From an uncultured Eubacterium sp. (GTDB lineage: Bacteria > Bacillota > Clostridia > Lachnospirales > Lachnospiraceae), in contig CAJTMV010000059.1 of assembly GCA_910577225.1 (NCBI GenBank), forward strand, positions 1 through 15,073: a stretch of DNA of 15,073 nt, written 5' to 3'. The notes below the pieces were generated by a model, which was not told the origin of the DNA, searched no databases, and was given only the letters and a program-made list of their open reading frames with translations. The first letter of the stretch is position 1, and every line of letters starts with the position of its first letter. Positions 7,676 to 14,652 of this stretch are shown one piece after another. Position numbers and translations under genes: made by a program.

Positions 7676-7846
7676 ATGAAACAAGCAGAAAAAAATAAAC
7701 CTATTGACACAATCCCAGATGGCGCATGGGAAGCCGGGATTATAAATGAAGATCGCGATAGGAAAAAACAAAAAAATCCAAATGAAATTACTACGGATTC
7801 CCAGGGAAACGGTTATCCGGTATGCAGACACCGGCAGGAATCGTAG
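7676..7846 (+). CDS. Small hypothetical protein (56 aa), possibly frameshifted
   Basis: Hydrophilic short protein starting MKQAEKNKPIDTIPDGAWEA. The ATG at 7676 follows AGGAGG (7659-7664) after 11 bases, a long but usable gap; the upstream ATG at 7631 has no ribosome site. The family is not recognised. From about 7825 the next frame reads QTPAGIVAISDESGRR and stops at 7873-7875. That ending looks more protein-like than the annotated CRHRQES, so a one- or two-base slip near 7820 may have broken the original C-terminus. It converges on the Fic gene, with a shared hairpin between them. Confidence 0.4.
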   Translation: MKQAEKNKPIDTIPDGAWEAGIINEDRDRKKQKNPNEITTDSQGNGYPVCRHRQES

Positions 7847-7863
7847 CAATCTCCGATGAATCG

Positions 7864-7900
7864 GGCAGGAGGTAAATAATTATTTTATTTACTTCCTCCC
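7864..7900. terminator. Hairpin between convergent small ORF and Fic gene
   Basis: GGAGGTAAAT (7868-7877) pairs with ATTTACTTCC (7887-7896), with one wobble, and the arms extend with GGGC/TCCC. The AT loop is about nine bases. It lies eight bases beyond the Fic stop and could end transcription from both sides, although the T-tracts are short. Confidence 0.5.
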
Positions 7901-7908
7901 TCATATAG

Positions 7909-8802
7909 TTATTTTTCCAGCATCATCAAGTAGCTGTCCAGCCTCGCATTCACATAACCCGCAAACAATTTTTGCATTGCACCAAGATCATGTTTTACAT
8001 GGTATTCGTCAAACGCATTATAATAAGAAATCCGGTCTGCAAATTTAATGTCAATTGGCGGATATCCAGCTTTCATCGATTCCAGGTTTACAAGCAGCCT
8101 TCCGGTCCTGCCATTTCCGTCAATAAAAGGATGAATCCCCTCGAATTCAATATGGAACCGTGCAAGCCGGGAAATAATATGATCTGTATTATTCCTATAA
8201 TCTTCCAACAACTGTTCCATTTTAGGCTGGATTAAATATGGCTGTACTGGTTCATGTTTTGCACCCATGATCTTGACCGGAACTCTTCTGTAAACACCGC
8301 GGTCTTCCCGTTTATCTGCCAATACAAGATAATGTATCTGCTTGATGATGCTTTCCGATAAAGGCACCTGTTCTTTTACCAAATCCTGCACAAAATCAAA
8401 TGCCTCTTTATGCCCGACTGCCTCCATATGGTCTTTTAACGGTTTCCTGTCAATCGTCAGACCACGCAAAACCATATCCGTCTCACGCAGGGTCAATGTA
8501 TTCCCTTCAATTGCATTTGAATTATAGGTATACTCAATAATGAATTCCTCTGTCAAACGTTCCACTTCCCCCTTCGTCAGCGGACGTCTGGTATCCAGTT
8601 CACGTTTCTTCCTGTCTATAGCTGCCAGTAAACTTTCTGTTGCCTTAAACCGTCCATCCGCCGGTTTCCTTGTATCTACCGGAATCAACCAGCGGCGTCC
8701 TTCACGAATAGCACCTGAAACTTTCCCTTCTGCGCACAATATGCGCATACGTCTATCTGAAATTCCCCATTTCTCTGCGGCCTGTTTTACTGTCATATAC
8801 AT
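7909..8802 (-). CDS. Fic-domain protein with N-terminal helix-turn-helix
   Basis: A 297-aa protein predicted to transfer AMP, or another nucleotide moiety, to a target protein hydroxyl. Residues 1-50 look like a MerR/excisionase-type DNA-binding module (TVKQAAEKWGISDRRMRIL, then GAIREGRRWLIP). Residue 95 starts SNAIEGN, the (S/T)xxxE(G/N) inhibitory motif, with E99 as the residue that blocks ATP; placed before the Fic core it marks class II. The core motif HPFIDGNGRTGR spans 224-235, with catalytic H224, and is complete, so the enzyme looks competent but self-inhibited. GAGGTG, eight bases before the ATG at 8802, supports the start. Its promoter contains repeated TTCGGAA elements, consistent with self-regulation through the DNA-binding domain. 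No cognate antitoxin gene is adjacent. Confidence 0.9.
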   Translation of the reverse strand: MYMTVKQAAEKWGISDRRMRILCAEGKVSGAIREGRRWLIPVDTRKPADGRFKATESLLAAIDRKKRELDTRRPLTKGEVERLTEEFIIEYTYNSNAIEGNTLTLRETDMVLRGLTIDRKPLKDHMEAVGHKEAFDFVQDLVKEQVPLSESIIKQIHYLVLADKREDRGVYRRVPVKIMGAKHEPVQPYLIQPKMEQLLEDYRNNTDHIISRLARFHIEFEGIHPFIDGNGRTGRLLVNLESMKAGYPPIDIKFADRISYYNAFDEYHVKHDLGAMQKLFAGYVNARLDSYLMMLEK

Positions 8803-8828
8803 AAAGAGTACACCTCGCTTTCCAAAAC

Positions 8829-8857
8829 ATTATACTCCATTTTCGGAACAATATCAA
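8829..8857 (-). promoter_or_regulatory. Fic gene promoter
   Basis: Minus-strand TTGATA (8852-8857) and TATAAT (8829-8834) are 17 bases apart, close to consensus. The TTCGGAA element at 8842-8848 lies inside the spacer, so a protein bound there would compete with RNA polymerase. Confidence 0.8.
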
Positions 8858-8926
8858 TCTTATAGGAATGATATTCTCCTAATTTCGGAACAAAAAAAGA
8901 CTCGAAAGTACATATCTGTTTCCGAA
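8842..8926. promoter_or_regulatory. Three TTCGGAA motifs at the Fic promoter
   Basis: TTTCGGAACA occurs at 8841-8850 and again at 8883-8892. The same core in reverse (TTCCGAA) occurs at 8920-8926. Each core is a small pseudo-palindrome (TTC-N-GAA). Core starts are 42 and 36 bases apart, near whole or half helical turns. Operators for the Fic protein's own helix-turn-helix are the simplest guess. Confidence 0.5.
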
Positions 8927-8972
8927 TCTTGATTTCTATATAAAAATGATTTAAATCCCTATCGTTAAAATT

Positions 8973-9050
8973 TGCACCCAAAGTCATGCTTGGGTGCATT
9001 GTATCAAATTGTGGTACACAAGCCATATTGCGTGTCCAGATTGATACAAT
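8973..9050. repeat. Two adjoining dyads at the end of the GNAT remnant
   Basis: TGCACCCAA (8973-8981) pairs perfectly with TTGGGTGCA (8990-8998) around an eight-base loop; on the minus strand it is followed by AATTTT and could terminate. The base at 8998 also begins ATTGTATCAA (8998-9007), which pairs perfectly with TTGATACAAT (9041-9050). Both dyads lie in or against a short insertion in the acetyltransferase remnant. Confidence 0.7.
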
Positions 9051-9063
9051 TTTTGAGTGGGCG
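8988..9063. mobile_element. 76-bp insertion flanked by a 9-bp direct repeat
   Basis: CAAAGTCAT occurs at 8979-8987 and 9064-9072. If the 76 bases between them plus one copy of the repeat are removed, the acetyltransferase frame runs straight from RNGMTL into GANFNDRDLNHFYIEIK. The insert carries the dyad ATTGTATCAA/TTGATACAAT near its ends but has no convincing terminal inverted repeat. It could be a degraded miniature element with a target duplication, or a local template-switch event. Confidence 0.45.
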
Positions 9064-9610
9064 CAAAGTCATTCCGTTTCTTATGGCTACATTTTGAGAT
9101 GCTATGTTTGTATCTCTGATGATAGATGAAACTTCATTTGCCTCTAATATTTCAAACGCATACTTTTTACACGCCTTTGCCGCTTCAATGGCATACCCAT
9201 TATGCCAATATATTCTCTCAAAAAGATAACCTATTTCAAGCGCTTCCCCGCCTTTCCAGGGCTGCATTGTAAGTCCACACTGTCCTATCATTTCATCACT
9301 TTCTTTTAAAATGACCGCCCATAAACCAAAATCCCATTTTTGATAACGACACAGGTCTTTTCTGTTGTGAAAATCATTTTCGATTACGCCCATGCCCCCC
9401 CCCCGACAATTCTGTCGCTATTTATACAAAGGATACCATCCGTATTCTGTTTCATTGTTCAAATACGCCTCCATACATCCAAGATAAGCCTCTTTCGGAA
9501 CGCCCCATTTGCCATGAAACCATTCCGCTGCATATTCTTTTAATTCAGGTTTTTCTCTCAAAGTAACATATGAATATTCACTCATTGATGAGTCCTCCTG
9601 TAATTACGAT

Positions 9611-9844
9611 TTATCTTCGTGTATAAATTAAATCTGTCATGCCATTGTAGGACTGTGTATTCAGTAATCTTAAATTAATCTGATACTTTCCGTTTTCAAA
9701 AAATTGTATTGCACGGGTATTCTTTTGATACACACTTTGCTGTTTGTTTTCTTCCGTCAGCATAGCACTAAATACACCATAAGAAAGATTCCTCCTTTTA
9801 GCCTCCCATGCTATTGCATTAATTTTTTGACTATCTTCCAACAT
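9611..9844 (-). CDS. Small protein (77 aa), possibly a fused gene fragment
   Basis: GGAG six bases before the ATG supports translation. The first part (QKINAIAWEAKRRNLSYGVF, then SAMLTEENKQQ) resembles a small conserved protein type often seen near mobile DNA in Clostridia. The second part (VYQKNTRAIQFFENGKYQI) reads like the closing helix and strand of a GNAT acetyltransferase, where N-x-RAI-x-F is common. The protein may therefore be a chimera of two unrelated remnants. It lies 25 bases upstream of the acetyltransferase mosaic on the same strand. Both family suggestions are from memory and weak. Confidence 0.45.
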   Translation of the reverse strand: MLEDSQKINAIAWEAKRRNLSYGVFSAMLTEENKQQSVYQKNTRAIQFFENGKYQINLRLLNTQSYNGMTDLIYTRR

Positions 9845-9900
9845 TTTTCACTCCAGACTACAAAACACCGACTACGCAAGACAACTTAGGATGCCATACA

Positions 9901-9926
9901 ATATCAGAAGATTTCTGTTCTGATAT
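9901..9926. repeat. Hairpin between two small genes
   Basis: ATATCAGAA (9901-9909) and TTCTGATAT (9918-9926) form a perfect 9-bp stem with an eight-base loop. It lies downstream of the 46-aa gene and upstream of the 77-aa gene. There is no clear T-tract, so calling it a terminator is uncertain. Confidence 0.4.
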
Positions 9927-9997
9927 GTTGCAGACACCTTTTATACAACCATGAATGTTAAGGTATCTGCAAACCCTGTCTGCCTGAAAAATCCGCT

Positions 9998-10138
9998 TTA
10001 AGCACGAATTTCCAATTCTTTTTGCAGTTTCCTGATATCCCTTCTAATCTTTCTGCACACCCCGTAATTTTCCTTTTCACTGGAAGCCAGCTTCTGAAAC
10101 CTTTCCTCCAATAATTTAATTTTTGCTGTTGTGTCCAT
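9998..10138 (-). CDS. Small basic coiled-coil protein (46 aa)
   Basis: The sequence begins MDTTAKIKLLEERFQKLASS and ends IRRDIRKLQKELEIRA. It is rich in Lys, Arg and Glu with heptad-like leucines, so one helix or a short coiled coil is likely. I start at the ATG at 10138 because AAGGA lies about 13 bases upstream; an ATG at 10150 abuts that site and is too close. It follows the ABC transporter gene by 78 bases on the same strand, and similar tiny ORFs are common in accessory DNA of Clostridia. The function is unknown. Confidence 0.5.
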   Translation of the reverse strand: MDTTAKIKLLEERFQKLASSEKENYGVCRKIRRDIRKLQKELEIRA

Positions 10139-10216
10139 ATGAGCGACCATCCTTTCTTTGATAAATTTATATTTCCACAATCCAGTACCAGACATCTGAA
10201 GCATGACAGGTAAAAT

Positions 10217-12094
10217 TTACTCCTGTTCCAACTTTCCAGTATAAAGCTGATAATACATTCCCTTCTTTGCCAACAGGCTATCATGATTTCCCCGCTCCAC
10301 AATCCGGCCGTGATCCAATACCATGATCACATCCGAGTTTTTGATTGTGGAAAGCCTGTGAGCGATTACAAATACAGTCCTGCCTTTCATAAGCCGATCC
10401 ATACCGTCCTGCACAATTTTTTCAGTACGGGTATCAATACTTGATGTGGCCTCATCCAGAATCAGCACCGGCGGGTTTGCCACCGCTACCCTTGCAATCG
10501 CCAGAAGCTGGCGCTGTCCCTGTGAAAGCCTGCTTCCGCTGCCCTTTAATTCTGTCTGATATCCATCTGGAAGCCTCATAATAAAATCATGGGCATTTGC
10601 CAGTTTTGCTGCCCGGATAACTTCATCCTCCGTGGCGTCCAGCTTTCCATACCGGATATTGTCTATAACAGTACCAGTAAACAGATGGGTATCCTGCAGT
10701 ACCAGCCCCAGGGAATGCCGCAAATCATCTTTCCTGATTTTATTGATGTTGATGCCATCATAACGTATCTTGCCATCCTGCACATCGTAAAAACGGTTGA
10801 GCAGATTAGTGACTGTTGTTTTCCCCGCACCAGTAGCTCCTACAAAGGCAACTTTCTGTCCTGGTCTTGCAAAAATTTCAATATTATGTAAAACCTCCTT
10901 ATCCTCGGTATATCCAAAATCCACATGGTCAAATACCACATCCCCCTGCATCGGCTGATAGGTTGTTGAACCGTCTACTTTATGGTAATGTTTCCACGCC
11001 CAGATTCCTGTCCTGTCCGAAACTTCCACCAGGTTTCCCTGCTCATCATAACGGGCGTTTACCAGCTTCACGTACCCGTTATCTTTTTCCGGCTCTTCGT
11101 CCAAGAGGTCAAAAATCCTCTCTGCTCCCGCAATCGCCATAATGATAGAATTCAACTGCTGTGAAAGCTGCGAGATTGGCTGGTTAAACGAACGGGAAAA
11201 CTGCAGGAAAGATGCCAGTGTCCCAAGGGTCATCTGCCCGCCGAAGATGGACAGGCACGCACCCACCATTGCAATCACCGCATAGCTGACATACCCAAGA
11301 TTACCAAGTACCGGCATCAGGATACTGGCATATCGGTTGGCATTGTTTGCGCTGTCACGCAGCTTCCTATTCAGATCCTTAAAATCCCGTATGCAGGCAT
11401 CTTCATGGCAGAACACTTTCACTACCTTCTGTCCTTCCATCATTTCCTCTATGTAGCCGTTCAGATTGCCTGCGTCCGTCTGCTGCTTTACAAAATAATA
11501 ACCGCTTTTTGAGGATATGGTTTTCGTTGCAAACACCATGCAGATGACCATCACCACAGTAATCAGTGTCAGCGGACGGCTCAATACCAGCATGGAAAAA
11601 AACACGCCCACAATTGTGATTACTGCGGACAGCATCTGCGGAATGCTCTGGCTGATCACCTGCCGCAGAGTGTCTGTGTCATTCGTATAGATGCTCATGA
11701 TATCTCCGTGGGATTTTGTATCAAAATAGCGGATTGGCAGCCGTTCCATATGGCGGAACAAATCGTCCCTCACGGTCTTTAACATTCCCTGTGACACATA
11801 AATCATGATGAAGTTATAAGCCCATGTACAGAACACGCCAGTATAATAAACTGCCGCCATCACAAGCAGCGCCCGTAAAAGAGGGGCCAGGTCGGGCTGC
11901 GTCTGGTTCACAAAAGGCAAAATGTAATCATCGATCAGATTCCTCATGAACAGTGTGCCACCGATATTTGCTACGGTGCTGACCAGAATACATAGCGCCA
12001 CAATCAGGCACTGCCACTTATATTTTTTCAGGATATACGCTATCAGACGCTTTAAGGTTGCACCCATATTTTTCTTATTCCCTGCTTTCATCAT
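10217..12094 (-). CDS. ABC exporter half-transporter, consensus-site subunit
   Basis: A 625-aa fused membrane and ATPase subunit, with six predicted helices in about residues 15-310 and the nucleotide-binding domain after about 400. Walker A GATGAGKTT (K425), Q-loop LVLQDTHLF, signature LSQGQRQLL (altered from LSGGQ), Walker B LILDEATS with catalytic E548, and switch H579 (IAHRLST) are visible. The altered signature together with the partner's missing Glu and His is the mark of heterodimeric multidrug-type exporters (BmrCD, LmrCD, EfrCD), in which one of the two ATP sites is degenerate. About 45 extra residues (KLVNARYDEQGNLVEV, then WAWKHYHKVDG) join the two domains. The ATG at 12094 overlaps the partner's stop by 20 bases, so translation is coupled. 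The substrate is unknown, and the partner is broken. Confidence 0.9.
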   Translation of the reverse strand: MMKAGNKKNMGATLKRLIAYILKKYKWQCLIVALCILVSTVANIGGTLFMRNLIDDYILPFVNQTQPDLAPLLRALLVMAAVYYTGVFCTWAYNFIMIYVSQGMLKTVRDDLFRHMERLPIRYFDTKSHGDIMSIYTNDTDTLRQVISQSIPQMLSAVITIVGVFFSMLVLSRPLTLITVVMVICMVFATKTISSKSGYYFVKQQTDAGNLNGYIEEMMEGQKVVKVFCHEDACIRDFKDLNRKLRDSANNANRYASILMPVLGNLGYVSYAVIAMVGACLSIFGGQMTLGTLASFLQFSRSFNQPISQLSQQLNSIIMAIAGAERIFDLLDEEPEKDNGYVKLVNARYDEQGNLVEVSDRTGIWAWKHYHKVDGSTTYQPMQGDVVFDHVDFGYTEDKEVLHNIEIFARPGQKVAFVGATGAGKTTVTNLLNRFYDVQDGKIRYDGININKIRKDDLRHSLGLVLQDTHLFTGTVIDNIRYGKLDATEDEVIRAAKLANAHDFIMRLPDGYQTELKGSGSRLSQGQRQLLAIARVAVANPPVLILDEATSSIDTRTEKIVQDGMDRLMKGRTVFVIAHRLSTIKNSDVIMVLDHGRIVERGNHDSLLAKKGMYYQLYTGKLEQE

Positions 12095-13749
12095 TGCCGT
12101 CCCCCTTTGTCTGTGACTCATAGATTTCTCTGTAAATCGGGCTGCTATGCAGCAGTTCTTCATGGGCGCCTGCGGATTCCATTCTGCCGTTATCAAACAC
12201 AATGATCCTGTCTGCATCCTGAATGGATGAAATCCTCTGTGCTATGATAATCTTTGTCGTATCCGGTATCTCTTCCCGGAATGCCCTCCGGATCAGTGCA
12301 TCTGTCTTTGTGTCAACAGCACTTGTGGAATCATCAAGAATAAGAATCCTCGGTCTTTTCAAAAGTGCCCTTGCAATGCACAGCCTCTGTTTCTGCCCGC
12401 CGGATACATTTGTCCCGCCCCGTTCAATACGGGTGTCATACCCTGCCGGAAAATCCCGGATGAATTCATCCGCCTGGGCAAGTCTGCAGGCATTTACGAT
12501 TTCTTCGTCCGTTGCATCCTCTTTTCCCCACCGCAGGTTTTCTTTGATTGTCCCGGAAAACAGCACATTCTTCTGAAGGACCATCGCCACATTGTTCCGC
12601 AGACTGGCCATGTCATAATCCTTCACCGGTATGCCGCCAACACGCACCTCACCCCTTGTGACATCATAAAGCCTTGATATCAGCGCGGCAAAAGAAGACT
12701 TTGCACTTCCGGTACCTCCGAGAACACCGATGGTCTCGCCCGGTTTTATATGAATACTTAAATCGCTGATTATTTCTTTTCCGGGATTGGATGGGTATGC
12801 AAAACTCACCTGTTCAAAATCAACAGAGCCGTCCGCAACCTCTTTTATTGCATGGAGAACATTAAATAAATCCGGCTCCTCAGTCAGGATCTCCGAAATC
12901 CTCTCTCCTGATGCCCTCGACATAATGAGCATGACAAAGGTCATGGATACCATCATCAGGCTGATCAGTATATTGATGACGTATGTAAACATACTCATAA
13001 GCTGCCCTTCCGTCAGGCTTCCTGCAATGATCATTTTTGCACCCATTCATGAGATCAGCAGGATACAGGAGTACATGGAAAACTGCATGACCGGAGAATT
13101 GAAGGCAAGCAGCTTTTCCGCGCTTACGAACAGGCTGCGGATTTTTTCGCTCTCTGTTTCAAAACGCCGCGTCTCATAATCTTCCCGTACAAAAGATTTC
13201 ACTACCCGCATCCCGTTCACATTTTCCTGCACTTTCGCATTTGGCTGCCAGGCAGATAATCACTATCAAAAAGATCAGGGCAAAGCGGGGATGTATCATA
13301 AATGTCATCACCATCGCACTGACCAGCATGATCGGCGCCCTGACGCAGATACGAATTGACATCTGGAATGCCTGCTGTACATTCATCACATCTGTGGTCA
13401 TCCTTGTTACAAGCCCTGCCGTAGAAAACTTGTCTATATTGGAGAAAGAAAATGTCTGTATCCTTTCATACATGGCCTGCCTCAGATTCATGGCAAAACC
13501 GGAACTGGCACTGGATGCCGTCCTCCCGGATTCCACACCGAAAAATAATGCCAGCCCTGCCATCACGATCATTGCCGCCCCAATCAGGCATACCGTTTTA
13601 AGGCTTTGCCTGGTCAGTCCATAATCTATGATCGCTGCCATCATCATAGGGATAATGACCTCCATGATAACTTCCAGAATGACAAAGATCGGAGTGCGGA
13701 CGGCATCTCTTTTATAATCTCCAATCTGCTTTAAAAGTATTTTAAACAT
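12075..13749 (-). pseudogene. Broken ABC exporter half-transporter, degenerate-site subunit
   Basis: The start is good (ATG 13749 behind AGGAGG). The first part covers membrane helices up to FLIVIICLAA near 13245. There an internal deletion, estimated at 25-30 codons from family layout, shifts the frame; the correct frame resumes as KVQENVNGMRVVKSF. A second lesion follows: LLIS-TGA-MGAKMII, where TGA at 13047-13049 replaces the expected Trp codon TGG. The remaining 323 codons are open and hold Walker A GGTGSAKSS, signature VSGGQKQR, Walker B ILILDDSTS (Asp instead of catalytic Glu) and IIAQRISS (Gln for the switch His). These are the degenerate-site residues expected of this subunit. Two independent lesions make it a pseudogene unless they are sequencing errors. 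It directly precedes its partner. Confidence 0.88.
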
Positions 13750-13778
13750 AAATGCCTCCTGTTTCTTTCAAAGAATAC

Positions 13779-13800
13779 ATAAAACTCTTTTCTGTTTTAT
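13779..13800. repeat. AT-rich hairpin before the ABC pair
   Basis: ATAAAAC (13779-13785) and GTTTTAT (13794-13800) form a 7-bp stem with an eight-base loop. It overlaps the stop codon of the cytidylate-kinase fragment, 30 bases before the first ABC gene. It may be a weak terminator or have no role. Confidence 0.3.
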
Positions 13801-14135
13801 GAAGCCGGACGCATAGCTTTACAGGCATTTTCAATGATATCAACGCATTTCTCAATACCAAACACACTGCTGTCCAGACATAAATGGTAATTGAATGAAT
13901 CCCCCCATTTCTGGTCTGTATAATACCGATAATGGTCTGCACGCAGTTTATCCCTCCTGCGGATCATATCTTGCGCATTTCCTTCTGGAAACTGCTGTCT
14001 TTCCATGCAGTGCTTCTTTTTAAACTCCATATCTGCATGGATAAAAATATTCAATACATCTTTCCTGTCACGCAGAACATAATCCGCACACCTTCCCACA
14101 ATAACGCACGGGCCTTTTTCTGCCAGTTCTTTTAT
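13797..14135 (-). pseudogene. Cytidylate-kinase-like protein, N-terminally truncated
   Basis: The remaining 112 codons begin IKELAEKGPCVIVGRCADYV, then RDRKDVLNIFIHADMEFKKK, and end with DQKWGDSFNYHLCLDSSVFG and IEKCVDIIENACK. This matches the C-terminal half of the cytidylate-kinase-like family (P-loop fold, usually about 200 aa). The N-terminal half with the nucleotide-binding P-loop is missing, so kinase activity is not expected. The homology stops about 10-15 bases after the stop codon of the IS4-like transposase, so the insertion, or a deletion started from it, removed the front of the gene. A start codon at 14099 could give a 100-aa product, but no ribosome site is obvious. Confidence 0.75.
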
Positions 14136-14146
14136 TATCCACCAGT

Positions 14147-14477
14147 TTACAACTTTTGTACTTTTTTGAACCCTGATAAAACGTAGCCCTCTATTATTTT
14201 AATAAATGACTGCGCTTTTTTTACAGTTTCGAGAGATTCCACGAAACTGCTAAATATTATACTTGCCTGTATCTGCTGTCCAAAGCCAAACTTGGTTTCC
14301 TGTGCGCTTACTGACTGGTAGCATGAGAAAGTTTCATCACTGTAAGGGAGCAGTGTCATGGCACTGTATGCTATACACTCCAGGTTTATCAGGCGTTCAA
14401 TGCCCTTACGGCTTCGCACACGGTATTCTTCCAATGACCAGAAAGTTTTGCTTTCATAGTATGATACTTCAATGGAC
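14147..14477 (-). mobile_element. IS4-like transposase, C-terminal fragment
   Basis: The minus-strand frame reads IEVSYYESKTFWSLEEYRVR, then SRKGIERLINLECIAYSAMT, and ends GYVLSGFKKVQKL with TAA at 14147-14149. The run from YYESKTF through RVRSxxGIERL resembles the tail of DDE transposases of the IS4 superfamily, after the last catalytic Glu region. Only about 109 codons remain. On the left it abuts the truncated kinase-like gene; on the right, near 14477, it is cut by inverted IS110 sequence. The exact IS family is uncertain. Confidence 0.6.
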
Positions 14478-14652
14478 GCTGTCCACGGATATCACATCCT
14501 GGAAGAGCAGAAATTCAAAATGACCCATGCAAAGGCTCATATGGATTTCATCAACAAATCCATTGATGAGATTGAAGCGGAGCTCTTTCTTCGGAGCCGC
14601 CAGTATGACATCCGGATCAAGCGGATCGCAACAGTTACCGGGATTACAGAAC
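14478..14652 (+). mobile_element. IS110-type transposase, middle fragment in inverted orientation
   Basis: The plus-strand frame DAVHGYHILEEQKFKMTHAK, then AHMDFINKSIDEIEAELFLR, then IATVTGITEL matches the linker and start of the C-terminal (Transposase_20-like) domain of IS110 transposases. It stops at the sequence CTAG near 14650. It is oriented opposite to the N-terminal part to its right. If this 175-bp block is turned round, it continues the right-hand fragment in the correct order, apart from a small missing piece, so it is an inverted internal segment rather than a separate gene. The last third of the transposase is absent. Confidence 0.7.

Larger units (their letters stand above)
8921..9585 (-). 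pseudogene. Mosaic GNAT acetyltransferase pseudogene
   Basis: The gene starts well: AGGAGG (9594-9599) precedes an ATG at 9585 encoding MSEYSYVTLREKPELKEYAA and AEWFHGKWGVPKEAYL, the front of one GNAT family. After GWY (about 9430) an extra base shifts the frame, giving a TAG at 9418-9420; the correct frame would read LCINSDRIVGG. A run of ten G then restores the first frame at MGVIENDFHNRKDL. Near 9350 the protein switches to the middle of a different, RimJ/RimL-like GNAT (FGLWAVILKESDEMIGQCG to SQNVAIRNGMTL), including the acetyl-CoA loop YWHNGYAIEAA. A 76-bp insertion then shifts the frame. Beyond it GANFNDRDLNHFYIEIK resembles the lost C-terminus. A working enzyme is unlikely. The family split rests on memory of these proteins, not a search. 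Confidence 0.75.

Noticed and set aside
8793..9026. 77-aa minus-strand frame as an independent gene
   Set aside because: Its useful part (MTLGANFNDRDLNHFYIEI) is better explained as the displaced tail of the acetyltransferase. The rest runs through the Fic promoter, and there is no ribosome site.
12095..12217. Longer N-terminus for the intact ABC subunit starting at 12217
   Set aside because: The extra 41 residues overlap the conserved end of the partner gene in another frame. The ATG at 12094 begins the normal family N-terminus.
13047..13049. TGA read as tryptophan (recoding) in the broken ABC gene
   Set aside because: Other genes in the window use TGG for Trp and TGA as a normal stop (for example aroA), and the same gene carries a frameshifting deletion, so ordinary decay explains it.
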